DNA from: Ectothiorhodospiraceae bacterium
GTDB taxonomy: Bacteria; Pseudomonadota; Gammaproteobacteria; Nitrococcales; Aquisalimonadaceae
Reading direction: 5' to 3'
DNA: 39,828 nt
NCBI GenBank assembly: GCA_020831845.1
Contig: JAFIFV010000023.1
Span: 1-39,828, forward strand
Under the pieces are notes generated by a model that did not search any database, had not been told where the DNA came from, and worked only from the letters and a program-made list of their open reading frames with translations. A program made the translations under genes and the position numbers. Within the stretch, counting starts at the first letter, position 1, and every line of letters starts with the position of its first letter. This document shows, one piece after another, positions 18,500 through 25,022 of this stretch.

Positions 18500-18856
18500 C
18501 AGCTGCCCAGCCCCTTGCGCGATTGCCCCCGCAGGCCGCCCCGGCATCGGCTTGCGACTGTTTTGTGCACTGATCGATCTTTCCTTTTGTCTCGGCCACA
18601 CCCTGGGTCGTGCGGCTCATGGAGAACGATACATCCCGCGGTCGCTGACGCCGGGCAGGCTTTGGCGCACAGGCGTAGCGGGCGACAGCCACGGGATAAG
18701 AAAAGTGGCTACCGAACCGACGTCGACGCACGGGGAGCGTAAAGTTACCTGCAAAACATTAGACTAGTATCCCCTGGGAAACATTGAGCGCTGACGCGGT
18801 CGCATGCACACTGCGGGGTTTCCTCAACATTTTCATGCGTATCGAGGTCCTGCCGC
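18500..18856 (+). other. Intergenic region bepA-phaE (357 bp)
   Basis: No credible gene: small frames here have neither ribosome sites nor coding composition. The second half is locally AT-richer around 18740-18780. A sequence GCAAAACATTAG near 18750 might be a regulator site for phaE, but it is single and unproven. A weak promoter reading TTGAGC, 17 bp, CACACT ends about 45 bp before phaE. I see no clear terminator for bepA. Confidence 0.4.
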
Positions 18857-19666
18857 ATGGGGCAGAACGAAAAGGCAGCCGCTCCGCCATGGAGTGAATG
18901 GCTGGAACAGTTTCGCACTTCACTGCCCGGATTCGGCCAGGGGCCGTCGGTGGGGGGCACGATACCTCCTGCTTTTCGCGCCCTGAGCGAACATCTGGAA
19001 AACGCCCCGCAGTGGCAGCAGGCTCTGGAGCACTGGGTCGAGCGGGCGCTTGAAACGCTCCGGCAGCCATCCATGGGCATGCCTGGCATGCCACCTACGG
19101 CGGCCGCCATGGCGCAGGCCATGCACCAATGGCTTCAGGATGCCGCGTCACCGGGCGGTGCGCCCGCCTCGGAGACCCCCATCCTCGGTCTCGCCCCGGA
19201 GCAGCAACAGCACTGGCGGCGACTGGCGTCGGAACTGGAGAGCTGGCGGGAAACCGCTCAGCGCTGCGCTTCTCTGGGCAACGCCGCGCTCGCAGAAGCG
19301 CTGTTGCGGTGGCACCGAAAGACGCTCCGAACACGCACCCTGCCTGACTGCGAGACGTTGTGGGAGGGCTGGCTCGGCGAGTTGGACGAGTCTCACCAGG
19401 CGCTACTCAAGCAACCGCGGTTTCTGCGTGCGCTGGCAACGATGGAGCAGCACGGCGCCAACGCCCGGGGCCTTGCTGTCGCTTTGCTGGAGCCCCTCTG
19501 GCACGAACTCGGCCTGGCAACACGCTCGGACCTGGACGGACTCGCCCAACGCTCGCGGGAACAGCAAGCCAGGGATGCACGCCAGATCCAATGCCTACGC
19601 GAGGAACTCGCATCGCTGCGAGCGGAAATGCATCAGCTGCGCGGGCGTGCCCATGATGCCGACTGA
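18857..19666 (+). CDS. phaE: PhaE, subunit of class III polyhydroxyalkanoate synthase
   Basis: Non-catalytic partner of PhaC in class III PHA synthases, required for an active complex on the granule surface. The protein has 269 residues and is mostly helical and low in recognisable motifs. The diagnostic feature is the C-terminal ATRSDLDGLAQRSREQ segment (residues ~221-236), matching the family's conserved TRSE(V/L)D motif before a final coiled coil (LREELASLRAEMHQLRG). It is shorter than typical PhaE proteins (about 350 residues). ATG 18857 follows GAGG. Its 3' end overlaps the proposed phaC start by 14 bp. Assignment rests partly on this adjacency. Confidence 0.83.
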   Translation: MGQNEKAAAPPWSEWLEQFRTSLPGFGQGPSVGGTIPPAFRALSEHLENAPQWQQALEHWVERALETLRQPSMGMPGMPPTAAAMAQAMHQWLQDAASPGGAPASETPILGLAPEQQQHWRRLASELESWRETAQRCASLGNAALAEALLRWHRKTLRTRTLPDCETLWEGWLGELDESHQALLKQPRFLRALATMEQHGANARGLAVALLEPLWHELGLATRSDLDGLAQRSREQQARDARQIQCLREELASLRAEMHQLRGRAHDAD

Positions 19667-20666
19667 CGCCTGGAAAGCGGCAATGCTGATGGCCCACCGC
19701 CGCCAGCCCGTCGCGCGCGGCAGTTTGCCCACCGACCAGGTACTGACGCGTGGCCCGTTCCGCCTGCTGCACTATCTTCCGGACACCTCCCCGAGGCGGT
19801 CGCTGCCACCCATTCTGATGGTCTATTCGCTGGTCAACCGGCCCGATCTGCTTGACCTGTCTCCTCGCAGATCACTGGTCAGGGACCTGTGCGACGCCGG
19901 CTATCCCGTTTACCTGGTGGACTGGGGGCGCCCACTGGAAGCGGATCGGGCCCTCGAGCTGGAGGACTACACGCCCGGCTTTATTGGCGAGGCGGTGGGA
20001 CACGTCTCCCAGGTTCACGATCAGCCTCCCGTGCTGCTTGGCATCTGCCAAGGCGGCACGCTCGGCCTATGCTACGCGTCACTCAAGCCAGATACCCTGA
20101 GGCTGATGGTCACGATCGGTACGCCGGTGGATTTCCACGCCGGCGATGGAGTGCTGACGGGGCTGGCCTCCGCCTGGCCCATGCCGCGCACGGTGTCCGA
20201 GCCCGTGAACGGCAACCGCCTCAGCGCCGCCTTCACCGCGATCCGTCCAGTGGACCTGCTGGTCCGGCGCTATCGGCAACTTCCGGAGATCGCCGCCGAC
20301 GAGGCCGCGCTGGACGACTTCCTGCGCATGGAGGCCTGGATGTACGACTGCCCCGACCAGCCCGGGCTGGTGTTCCACCGCTTTCTGAACGATTTCTACC
20401 TGAACAACCTCCTGGTGCGAGACGCGCTTGAACTGCACGGCCAGCCGATCCGACTGCAGGCGATCACAGCGCCTGTCCTCAATATCTTCGCCAGCCAGGA
20501 CCACCTGGTACCGCCCGAGAGCGCCAGCTCCTTGAGAGAACGACTGCCCCGCGGCGCGGGCTACCAGGAAGAGATGCTGCCCGGCGGGCACTTGGGGATG
20601 TTCCTGTCTCGGGGCTGTCGCCAACGTATGTTGACGCGCATACAGGAATCCCTTGGTTATTTGTGA
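19653..20666 (+). CDS. phaC: PhaC, catalytic subunit of class III polyhydroxyalkanoate synthase
   Basis: Polymerises (R)-3-hydroxyacyl-CoA into polyester at the granule surface. The 337-residue alpha/beta-hydrolase has the PHA-synthase lipase-like box GICQGG with nucleophile Cys132. Asp283 (ASQDHLVPP) and His313 (GGHLGMF) complete the triad, at spacing close to class III enzymes. YLVDWGRP at residues 87-94 is also characteristic. The frame is open to 19050, but that part is the phaE shadow. ATG 19653 (tandem ATG at 19656) overlaps the phaE end, suggesting translational coupling. ATG 19683, preceded by GGAAAG, is an alternative start. Short length fits class III, not class I. Confidence 0.93.
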   Translation: MMPTDAWKAAMLMAHRRQPVARGSLPTDQVLTRGPFRLLHYLPDTSPRRSLPPILMVYSLVNRPDLLDLSPRRSLVRDLCDAGYPVYLVDWGRPLEADRALELEDYTPGFIGEAVGHVSQVHDQPPVLLGICQGGTLGLCYASLKPDTLRLMVTIGTPVDFHAGDGVLTGLASAWPMPRTVSEPVNGNRLSAAFTAIRPVDLLVRRYRQLPEIAADEAALDDFLRMEAWMYDCPDQPGLVFHRFLNDFYLNNLLVRDALELHGQPIRLQAITAPVLNIFASQDHLVPPESASSLRERLPRGAGYQEEMLPGGHLGMFLSRGCRQRMLTRIQESLGYL

Positions 20667-20705
20667 CCAAATGGAAAAACTGTTGCGACGCACAATCGAA
20701 AGTGC

Positions 20706-20733
20706 TTGTCAGCGGGCGCTGGATGCGTAGAAT
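20706..20733 (+). promoter_or_regulatory. sigma70-like promoter downstream of phaC
   Basis: TTGTCA (20706-20711), a 16-bp spacer and TAGAAT (20728-20733) make a good promoter on the + strand, 40 bp after the phaC stop. Transcription would begin near 20740 and could run to the + terminator ending at 20980. An ATG at 20740 opens a 46-codon frame that would be leaderless; I consider that frame unlikely. Confidence 0.5.
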
Positions 20734-20779
20734 CGCGGTATGGAATTCATCTGCCCTGCTCCCAACGGGAACGTAGGGC

Positions 20780-20805
20780 AAAAAAAACCCCCTCGGGCGA
20801 GGGGG
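20780..20805 (-). terminator. Strong intrinsic terminator (- strand)
   Basis: Read on the - strand, the stem arms CCCCCTCG and CGAGGGGG close a 2-nt loop (20805-20788) and are followed directly by eight T residues (20787-20780). This is a textbook Rho-independent terminator for leftward transcription and most likely ends the candidate small RNA. Confidence 0.85.
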
Positions 20806-20951
20806 CAAGGAGTAGGCGACACGGGTGTCGCCTTGGAGGAGACGATAAGCCGACGCAAGTGCGGCAACAATTCGATTTAAGCGCTCCGGCTCGGTCAGAG
20901 GCCAAACATACTTAAATCTAAAAACCTGCAACAAGAAGAGAGCGCGATATC

Positions 20952-20980
20952 AGGAACCGGCTATCTGGTTCCTTTTTTTT
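20952..20980 (+). terminator. Strong intrinsic terminator (+ strand)
   Basis: AGGAACC (20952-20958) pairs with GGTTCCT (20967-20973) across an 8-nt loop, and a run of eight T residues follows (20973-20980). It ends rightward transcription, either of phaE-phaC (stop 286 bp upstream) or of the + strand candidate RNA. Confidence 0.85.
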
Positions 20981-20992
20981 GCCTCTCCGATG

Positions 20993-21006
20993 TTGCTATG
21001 CAGCAA
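20993..21006 (-). promoter_or_regulatory. TGC-rich dyad at the predicted start site
   Basis: TTGCT and AGCAA flank a 4-bp centre, placing a dyad over the predicted transcription start of the - strand promoter. Within it, CTGCATAGCA resembles the CTGC-N3-GCAG type of site reported for PhaR proteins, with the last base different. Repressor binding here would block initiation. The link to PhaR is inference. Confidence 0.45.
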
Positions 21007-21034
21007 TCATAGCGCTACCAAACATCAGTGTCAA
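21006..21034 (-). promoter_or_regulatory. Consensus sigma70 promoter for the candidate small RNA
   Basis: On the - strand TTGACA (21034-21029), a 17-bp spacer and TATGAT (21011-21006) differ from consensus at a single base. Start of transcription is expected near 20999. Nothing but the small-RNA candidate lies downstream before the terminator at 20805-20780. Three dyads overlap or flank it. Confidence 0.75.
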
Positions 21035-21040
21035 CACTGA
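21025..21040. promoter_or_regulatory. 16-bp dyad over the -35 box
   Basis: TCAGTGT and ACACTGA are perfect inverted arms separated by CA. The dyad covers the -35 hexamer (21029-21034) of the - strand promoter, as expected for a repressor operator. I cannot name the regulator. Confidence 0.5.
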
Positions 21041-21058
21041 GATCGGGTATTTTTGAAA

Positions 21059-21076
21059 ACTTACATACTAGTAAGT
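21059..21076. promoter_or_regulatory. 18-bp dyad upstream of the -35 box
   Basis: ACTTAC and GTAAGT are perfect 6-bp arms around ATACTA. It is centred about 34 bp upstream of the -35 hexamer of the - strand promoter, in a locally AT-rich stretch. It has the look of a dimeric regulator site (TetR-like spacing), but the protein is unknown. Confidence 0.4.
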
Positions 21077-21162
21077 AAAAATTGTCCACCTCAGTTGACC
21101 GGTATGACAAACCCGCCCCGGAAGAGTTCAATGTTTCCGTCATCGCGACGCCAAACACGACA

Positions 21163-21205
21163 AAGGCCACCGGCCTGCACAATGAGAGAGCGGGTCGGTG
21201 GCCTT
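21163..21205 (-). terminator. Probable terminator of phaB
   Basis: The arms AAGGCCACCG (21163-21172) and CGGTGGCCTT (21196-21205) form a perfect 10-bp stem with a 23-nt loop, 21 bp beyond the phaB stop. On the - strand TTTGTCGTGTTT follows, an imperfect U-tract. It separates phaB from the downstream small-RNA candidate. Confidence 0.55.
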
Positions 21206-21226
21206 CGGGCCGTCTGACCGACAGCG

Positions 21227-21973
21227 TCAGAAGCTTGTGAACAAGGCGCCGTTGACCGGAACGTTGGCCCCATTGATGTAGGCGGACTCTTCTGCGGCGA
21301 GGAACACGACCACCCGGGCGATTTCGTCCGGCCGACCCATCCGCCCCGCCGGCACCTGCGCCACGATCTGCTCACGCACCTCCGCGGGAATCGCGGCTGT
21401 CATCGCCGTATCGACGTAACCAGGTGAAACCGTATTCGCTGTGATGCCTTTGCGGGCCCCCTCCTTCGCCAGCGCCATGGAGAACCCGTGAAGGCCAGCC
21501 TTGGCAGCGGAATAATTGGTCTGGCCGAACTGCCCGCTCTGGCCGTTGACCGAGGAGATGTTGATGATGCGGCCATAGCCCTGCTCGCGCATTCCGTCGA
21601 TAAATTGGCGGGTGACGTTGAAGGCGCTGGTGAGGTTGGTGCTGATCACCGAGTCCCAGTTGTGTTTGGCCATCTTGTGGATGAAGGCGTCACGGGTAAT
21701 GCCCGCCGCGTTGACCAGCACGTCCACGCGGCCATGCCGCGCGAGCATCGTTTCAGCCATGCCTTGGCAGGATTCGAAATCGGCGACGTCGCACTGGATC
21801 CAGTCAACTGCCAGGCCATCGGCCTCCAGCGCGGACTGCCAGCCGGCAATATCCTCGCGCTCGGGATCCAGGCAGGTGGTCACCACCAGATAACCGGCCG
21901 CAGCCAGTTGCCTGCATACCTCCGTACCGATTCCCCCGCTCCCACCTGTTACCAGTGCAACTCGCTTACTCAT
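21227..21973 (-). CDS. phaB: PhaB, acetoacetyl-CoA reductase
   Basis: NADPH-dependent short-chain dehydrogenase that reduces acetoacetyl-CoA to (R)-3-hydroxybutyryl-CoA, the monomer for PHB. The 248-residue protein has the Rossmann motif TGGSGGIG (residues 9-16), NAAG at 88-91, and catalytic Ser141, Tyr154 and Lys158 in SVNGQSGQFGQTNYSAAKAG. This active-site block is nearly identical to PhaB of Cupriavidus and separates it from FabG. The N-terminus starts at ATG 21973. A strong promoter with an internal dyad lies about 80 bp upstream and a probable terminator lies downstream, so it is probably transcribed alone. Confidence 0.95.
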   Translation of the reverse strand: MSKRVALVTGGSGGIGTEVCRQLAAAGYLVVTTCLDPEREDIAGWQSALEADGLAVDWIQCDVADFESCQGMAETMLARHGRVDVLVNAAGITRDAFIHKMAKHNWDSVISTNLTSAFNVTRQFIDGMREQGYGRIINISSVNGQSGQFGQTNYSAAKAGLHGFSMALAKEGARKGITANTVSPGYVDTAMTAAIPAEVREQIVAQVPAGRMGRPDEIARVVVFLAAEESAYINGANVPVNGALFTSF

Positions 21974-22052
21974 GCTTCAAGCCCCCCGCTAGGTTCACCG
22001 AAGCGCCGCCGACAGCACACAGCATGGTGCGGCGCATCATACTGATGCACCG

Positions 22053-22081
22053 AGAATATCGACAGGTGACCCACCTGTCAA
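22053..22081 (-). promoter_or_regulatory. phaB promoter with operator between -35 and -10
   Basis: On the - strand TTGACA (22081-22076), a 17-bp spacer and TATTCT (22058-22053) form a strong sigma70 promoter, giving a leader of roughly 73 nt before phaB. The dyad GACAGGTG-N3-CACCTGTC (22079-22061) has perfect 8-bp arms and fills the spacer, overlapping the -35 box. This is the classic position of a repressor operator. The regulator is not identified; PhaR is the obvious candidate. Confidence 0.7.
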
Positions 22082-22101
22082 CTCAAGGGGTCACAGAATA
22101 A

Positions 22102-22138
22102 GAGAAAAATAAATTCCAAATTAAATCAATTAATTGGA
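22102..22138 (-). terminator. Possible AT-rich terminator of phaR
   Basis: On the - strand, starting in the last codons of phaR, TCCAATTAA pairs with TTAATTTGGA (one bulged T), followed by the U-rich ATTTATTTTT. It is AT-rich and less stable than the other stems in this locus, but well placed. Confidence 0.4.
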
Positions 22139-22660
22139 TTTCCCGCCGGAGCGTCCCGAATCGCTCCTCGAAGGTTTGTCAGACGTTTTCTCGTCCTGGG
22201 AAGCAGGTTTGCCTGGCTGATCACCGGATTTCTTCGAGGCGCCACTCATCGCCTGCCACATGGCGAGGTTGCGTTCGGCAATCTGGGTGAGCATGGTCAT
22301 GGGATTGGCATCCATGAAGTCTCTGGTGCGCTCCTGAAAGGCCCGTTGCTGTTCGGACCACATGGACATGCTTTTCTCGAGGTAACTGGTCAGCAGGTTC
22401 TGCATGTTGCCGCCATAGGAGCGGATGATTTGCGCCAGCAGATCGGTGCTGAAGATAGGCTCCCCGCCCTCTTCCTCCTCGCTGATGATCTGGAGCAGGA
22501 TGGTGCGCGTCAGGTCATCCTTGCTTTTTGCGTCAACTACCTGGAATTCGACACCGTCGACCACCAGCCGCTTCACATCCGCCAACGTGATATAGCTGCT
22601 GATAGCCGTGTCGTACAAACGGCGATTCGGATATTTCTTGATGATCCGCGTCTCAGTCAT
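22130..22660 (-). CDS. phaR: PhaR, polyhydroxyalkanoate synthesis repressor
   Basis: PHA-responsive repressor of 176 residues. Such proteins bind DNA near phasin and PHA genes and are released when they bind nascent polymer. The N-terminal PHB/PHA accumulation regulator DNA-binding domain is clear (IIKKYPNRRLYDTAISSYIT, then DVKRLVVDG and FQVVDAKSKDDLTRTILLQII). The central PHB_acc domain covers residues ~70-115 (FSTDLLAQIIRSYGGNMQNLL). The last ~40 residues are a disordered Lys/Ser/Asp tail. It sits between phaA and phaB on the same strand, with hairpins on both sides. Its targets probably include dyads in this locus. Confidence 0.93.
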   Translation of the reverse strand: MTETRIIKKYPNRRLYDTAISSYITLADVKRLVVDGVEFQVVDAKSKDDLTRTILLQIISEEEEGGEPIFSTDLLAQIIRSYGGNMQNLLTSYLEKSMSMWSEQQRAFQERTRDFMDANPMTMLTQIAERNLAMWQAMSGASKKSGDQPGKPASQDEKTSDKPSRSDSGRSGGKSN

Positions 22661-22695
22661 GAACCATTCACCCTGGCCAGAATACCCATTTATCG

Positions 22696-22725
22696 GGGCA
22701 GGCGGCGTTGCACCGCCGCCTGCCC
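22696..22725 (-). terminator. Hairpin between phaA and phaR
   Basis: GGGCAGGCGGCG and CGCCGCCTGCCC pair over 12 bp around a 6-nt loop, 7 bp beyond the phaA stop. On the - strand it is followed by CGATAAATGGG without a T-run. It probably ends or attenuates the phaA transcript, or stabilises its 3' end. Confidence 0.5.
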
Positions 22726-22732
22726 GCCTCTG

Positions 22733-23911
22733 TCAACGTTCCACGGCGACCGCAACGCCCTGGCCGCCACCGATGCACAAAGTCGCCAGCCCCTTGTGGG
22801 CATCGCGACGTTTCATCTCGTGCAACAAGGTTACCAGCACACGTGCCCCCGACGCACCAATTGGGTGCCCAAGTGCAATTGCGCCTCCGTTGACATTGAC
22901 CTTTTCCATATCCCACTTCAATTCCCGGGCAACTGCCAGCGCCTGCGCAGCGAACGCCTCGTTGGCTTCGACCAGATCCAGGTCCTGTATCTGCCAGCCC
23001 GCGCGCTCCAGACAGCGCCGGGTGGCCGGAACCGGACCAGAACCCATGATGGCGGGGTCGACGCCGGCACTGGCGTAGCCCTTCACCCGAGCCAGCGGCT
23101 CCAGCCCGAGCTCGCGCGCCATACTGCCCGCCATGACCACGAGCACGGCCGCACCGTCGTTGATGCCGGATGCGTTGCCAGCGGTCACGGTGCCGTCCTT
23201 GCTGAAGGCTGGCCGCAGGCCGCCGAGTTTGGCGGCGTCCACCCCTTCCTTGGGAAACTCGTCAGTATCGAAGACCAGGGGGTCTCCCTTGCGCTGGGGC
23301 ACCTGGATGGGAACGACTTCCTCCTTGAAGCGCCCGTCCTTGATGGCAGCCACCGCGCGCCGCTGGGATTCCGCGGCGAATGCGTCCTGTTCCTCGCGGC
23401 TGATCTCGTATTTCTTCGCCAGATTCTCGGCGGTGACGCCCATGTGGTACTGATTGAATGCATCCCACAGACCATCCTTGATCATGGTGTCTTCCAGTTT
23501 CCAGTCCCCCATGCGCTGGCCGGAACGCGAGTTCGGCAACGCGTGCGGCGCCTGTGACATGCTCTCCTGGCCGCCGGCGATGATGCAGCGCGCGTCACCC
23601 AGGGCGATCGCTTGCGCCGCAAGATGAACGGCCTTGAGTCCGCTGCCGCACACCTTGTTGATGGTCATCGCGGGCACCATGTCCGGCAGGCCCGCTGCGA
23701 TCGAGGTCTGCCGGGCCGGATTCTGGCCCGCCGCCGCGGTGAGGACGTGCCCCAGGATGACCTCATCCACCTGCTCACCGGAAAGCCCGATGCTGCCCAT
23801 GACGCCCTTGATGACCTGCGAGCCCAATTCGGTCGCGGGCAGGCTTGCCAGGGAGCCGTTGAAATTGCCGATAGCACTGCGACCGGCGGCAACGATGACT
23901 ACATCTTCCAT
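22733..23911 (-). CDS. phaA: PhaA, acetyl-CoA C-acetyltransferase (beta-ketothiolase)
   Basis: Thiolase of 392 residues that condenses two acetyl-CoA into acetoacetyl-CoA, the first step of PHB synthesis. The acyl-binding cysteine is Cys88 ([11 protein letters not shown]). The second signature [18 protein letters not shown] carries His349, and CIGGGQG carries the acid/base Cys379. The frame is open to 24226, but the biosynthetic-thiolase N-terminus [15 protein letters not shown] begins at ATG 23911, which has a strong GGAGGAAT ribosome site. The location next to phaR and phaB supports a PHA role over fatty-acid breakdown (atoB-like). Confidence 0.94.
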   Translation of the reverse strand: MEDVVIVAAGRSAIGNFNGSLASLPATELGSQVIKGVMGSIGLSGEQVDEVILGHVLTAAAGQNPARQTSIAAGLPDMVPAMTINKVCGSGLKAVHLAAQAIALGDARCIIAGGQESMSQAPHALPNSRSGQRMGDWKLEDTMIKDGLWDAFNQYHMGVTAENLAKKYEISREEQDAFAAESQRRAVAAIKDGRFKEEVVPIQVPQRKGDPLVFDTDEFPKEGVDAAKLGGLRPAFSKDGTVTAGNASGINDGAAVLVVMAGSMARELGLEPLARVKGYASAGVDPAIMGSGPVPATRRCLERAGWQIQDLDLVEANEAFAAQALAVARELKWDMEKVNVNGGAIALGHPIGASGARVLVTLLHEMKRRDAHKGLATLCIGGGQGVAVAVER

Positions 23912-24191
23912 TGGGATTCCTCCAGGATTGGGTGAACGAGCACTGCGTGCAAGCTGAGCGCTCGCCATGCCAGTGACTCTGCATTCGCTATTGTAAGAAA
24001 CATCAGGCAACGCGACGCTGCCAGCAGACAGTGCCGCACCGGACGGGATGGCGCAACGCAGCATGCGCTGCTTACAAGAAGTGTAGTCAGACCATACCGG
24101 GCTGGCAAAAGTCCGAGCTGCGTCACACGTTGGCGCTCGCATTCCCGGTACACTCGCTGCAACACTGGGATACCGGCGAGCACGAGAGAAC
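23912..24191. other. Divergent intergenic region phaA / HDOD gene (280 bp)
   Basis: No gene seen. A GC-rich dyad GCAGC-ATGC-GCTGC lies at 24058-24071 and is TGC/GCA-rich like the site at 20993-21006, but in the opposite half-site order. TTACAAT-like AT-rich sequence near 23990 may be a -10 region for phaA, without a good -35 box. No terminators are expected between divergent genes. Confidence 0.3.
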
Positions 24192-25022
24192 ATGCCTTCC
24201 CCCAACGAACTGCGCGCCTCCGGCACGTTGCCATCGCTGCCCTATGTGGCGCATGAGATCCTGCTCACGCTCAGCGCGTCGGAGGTGAACCTCTCCGATG
24301 TTGCGGCCAGCCTTGACCGCGACCCCGGACTGACTGCGCGGCTGGTGGCCATGGCCAACTCCGCCTACTTCGCAGGATACAACCCTGTGTACTCGGTGGA
24401 AGAGGCCGTCATGCGGCTCGGGCTTAACCGGGTGCGCACCCTGGCAACCTCAATCCTGCTCTCGGGCCAGTTCTACCCTCGCCGCTGTCCGGCTTTCGAC
24501 GCCTCCCTCTACTGGTACCATGCCATGGGCACGGCATTTGCCGCCGGCCAGCTCGCGCGCTACCTGCCGGTGGGCAACGAGCCGGACGCCGCCCACCTGG
24601 CAGGGCTGCTTCATACAATCGGGCTGCTGCTGCTTGTACATACCTTCCCCGCCGACATGGACCGCATTCTGAAGCAGCATCGCGAGGAGCCCGAGCAGGA
24701 CCTCCACCTGCTGGAGCGGCGAACGCTGGGCCTGGACCATTACAAGGCGGGGGCCATGCTGCTGGAGGAATGGGAAGTACCGGCCCTGATCTCCGACGCC
24801 GTCGGCGCCTTCGCCGACCCCGTGCCACCTGAGGACTGCCGGGACCTGGTGATCGTGCTGCAAGCCGCCAGCGAGTGGCTGGAGCGAGACTTCGAAGGCG
24901 TGCCGGACGCCCTGGTCCGACAGGGCATGCTGCCCAGCGGGGTGCTGGAGGGTATCCGGAAATCCTGCCAACGCGAGCAGGAAGGCCTGCGGGCCATGGG
25001 CAGGCTGCTGGCCAGCGGCTAA
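24192..25022 (+). CDS. HDOD-domain signalling protein
   Basis: Protein of 276 residues consisting essentially of one HDOD domain (PF08668-type), a metal-free relative of HD hydrolases found in bacterial signalling proteins. The typical core is present: [12 protein letters not shown], then [20 protein letters not shown], then [15 protein letters not shown]. The usual HD dyad in the LLHDIG position is HT here (His141-Thr142), which argues against catalysis. There is no attached receiver or GGDEF domain. The start is ATG 24192, after GAGAGAAC. Its stop overlaps the convergent pabB stop by 4 bp. The pathway it controls is unknown. Confidence 0.82.
   Translation: MPSPNELRASGTLPSLPYVAHEILLTLSASEVNLSDVAASLDRDPGLTARLVAMANSAYFAGYNPVYSVEEAVMRLGLNRVRTLATSILLSGQFYPRRCPAFDASLYWYHAMGTAFAAGQLARYLPVGNEPDAAHLAGLLHTIGLLLLVHTFPADMDRILKQHREEPEQDLHLLERRTLGLDHYKAGAMLLEEWEVPALISDAVGAFADPVPPEDCRDLVIVLQAASEWLERDFEGVPDALVRQGMLPSGVLEGIRKSCQREQEGLRAMGRLLASG

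Larger units (their letters stand above)
20740..20980 (+). ncRNA. Candidate + strand transcript between phaC and phaB
   Basis: This interval runs from a promoter (20706-20733) to an intrinsic terminator (20952-20980), about 240 nt. It contains dyads at 20754-20779 (GCCCT/AGGGC), 20788-20805 (CCCCCTCG/CGAGGGGG), 20814-20833 (AGGCGACAC/GTGTCGCCT) and 20874-20918 (GATTTAAG/CTTAAATC). Several GGA triplets lie near stems. It matches no RNA family I recognise, and it is almost fully antisense to the - strand candidate. It could equally be just the 3' untranslated tail of the phaE-phaC mRNA. Confidence 0.3.
20780..20999 (-). ncRNA. Candidate small RNA gene in the PHA locus
   Basis: A ~220-nt interval bounded by a consensus promoter (21034-21006) and a strong intrinsic terminator (20805-20780), with no plausible reading frame: the only ATG opens a 4-codon frame. 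In RNA order it would have a 5' hairpin (20973-20952), a pyrimidine-rich linker, a long stem GATTTAAG/CTTAAATC (20918-20874), a 9-bp stem (20833-20814) and the terminator stem. It lies downstream of phaB but beyond phaB's own probable terminator. No known family is recognised (I considered 6S and CsrB-like RNAs). Its location suggests a role in PHA control, which is inference. Confidence 0.5.

Noticed and set aside
18515..18767. Two short + frames between bepA and phaE
   Set aside because: No ribosome sites, biased composition (Arg/Cys/Thr), no recognisable domain.
20740..20880. 46-codon frame starting exactly at the predicted + start site
   Set aside because: Would be leaderless, third-position GC is lower than in neighbouring genes, and it passes through strong dyads that look like RNA structure.
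20479..20934. 151-codon frame on - crossing the small RNA candidate and the phaC end
   Set aside because: Runs through the strong - strand terminator at 20780-20805 and then antisense to phaC; composition is not protein-like.
20780..20999. Identity of the candidate RNA as 6S or CsrB-like
   Set aside because: The characteristic 6S central bubble is not apparent, and the - strand has few GGA loops; no family could be supported.
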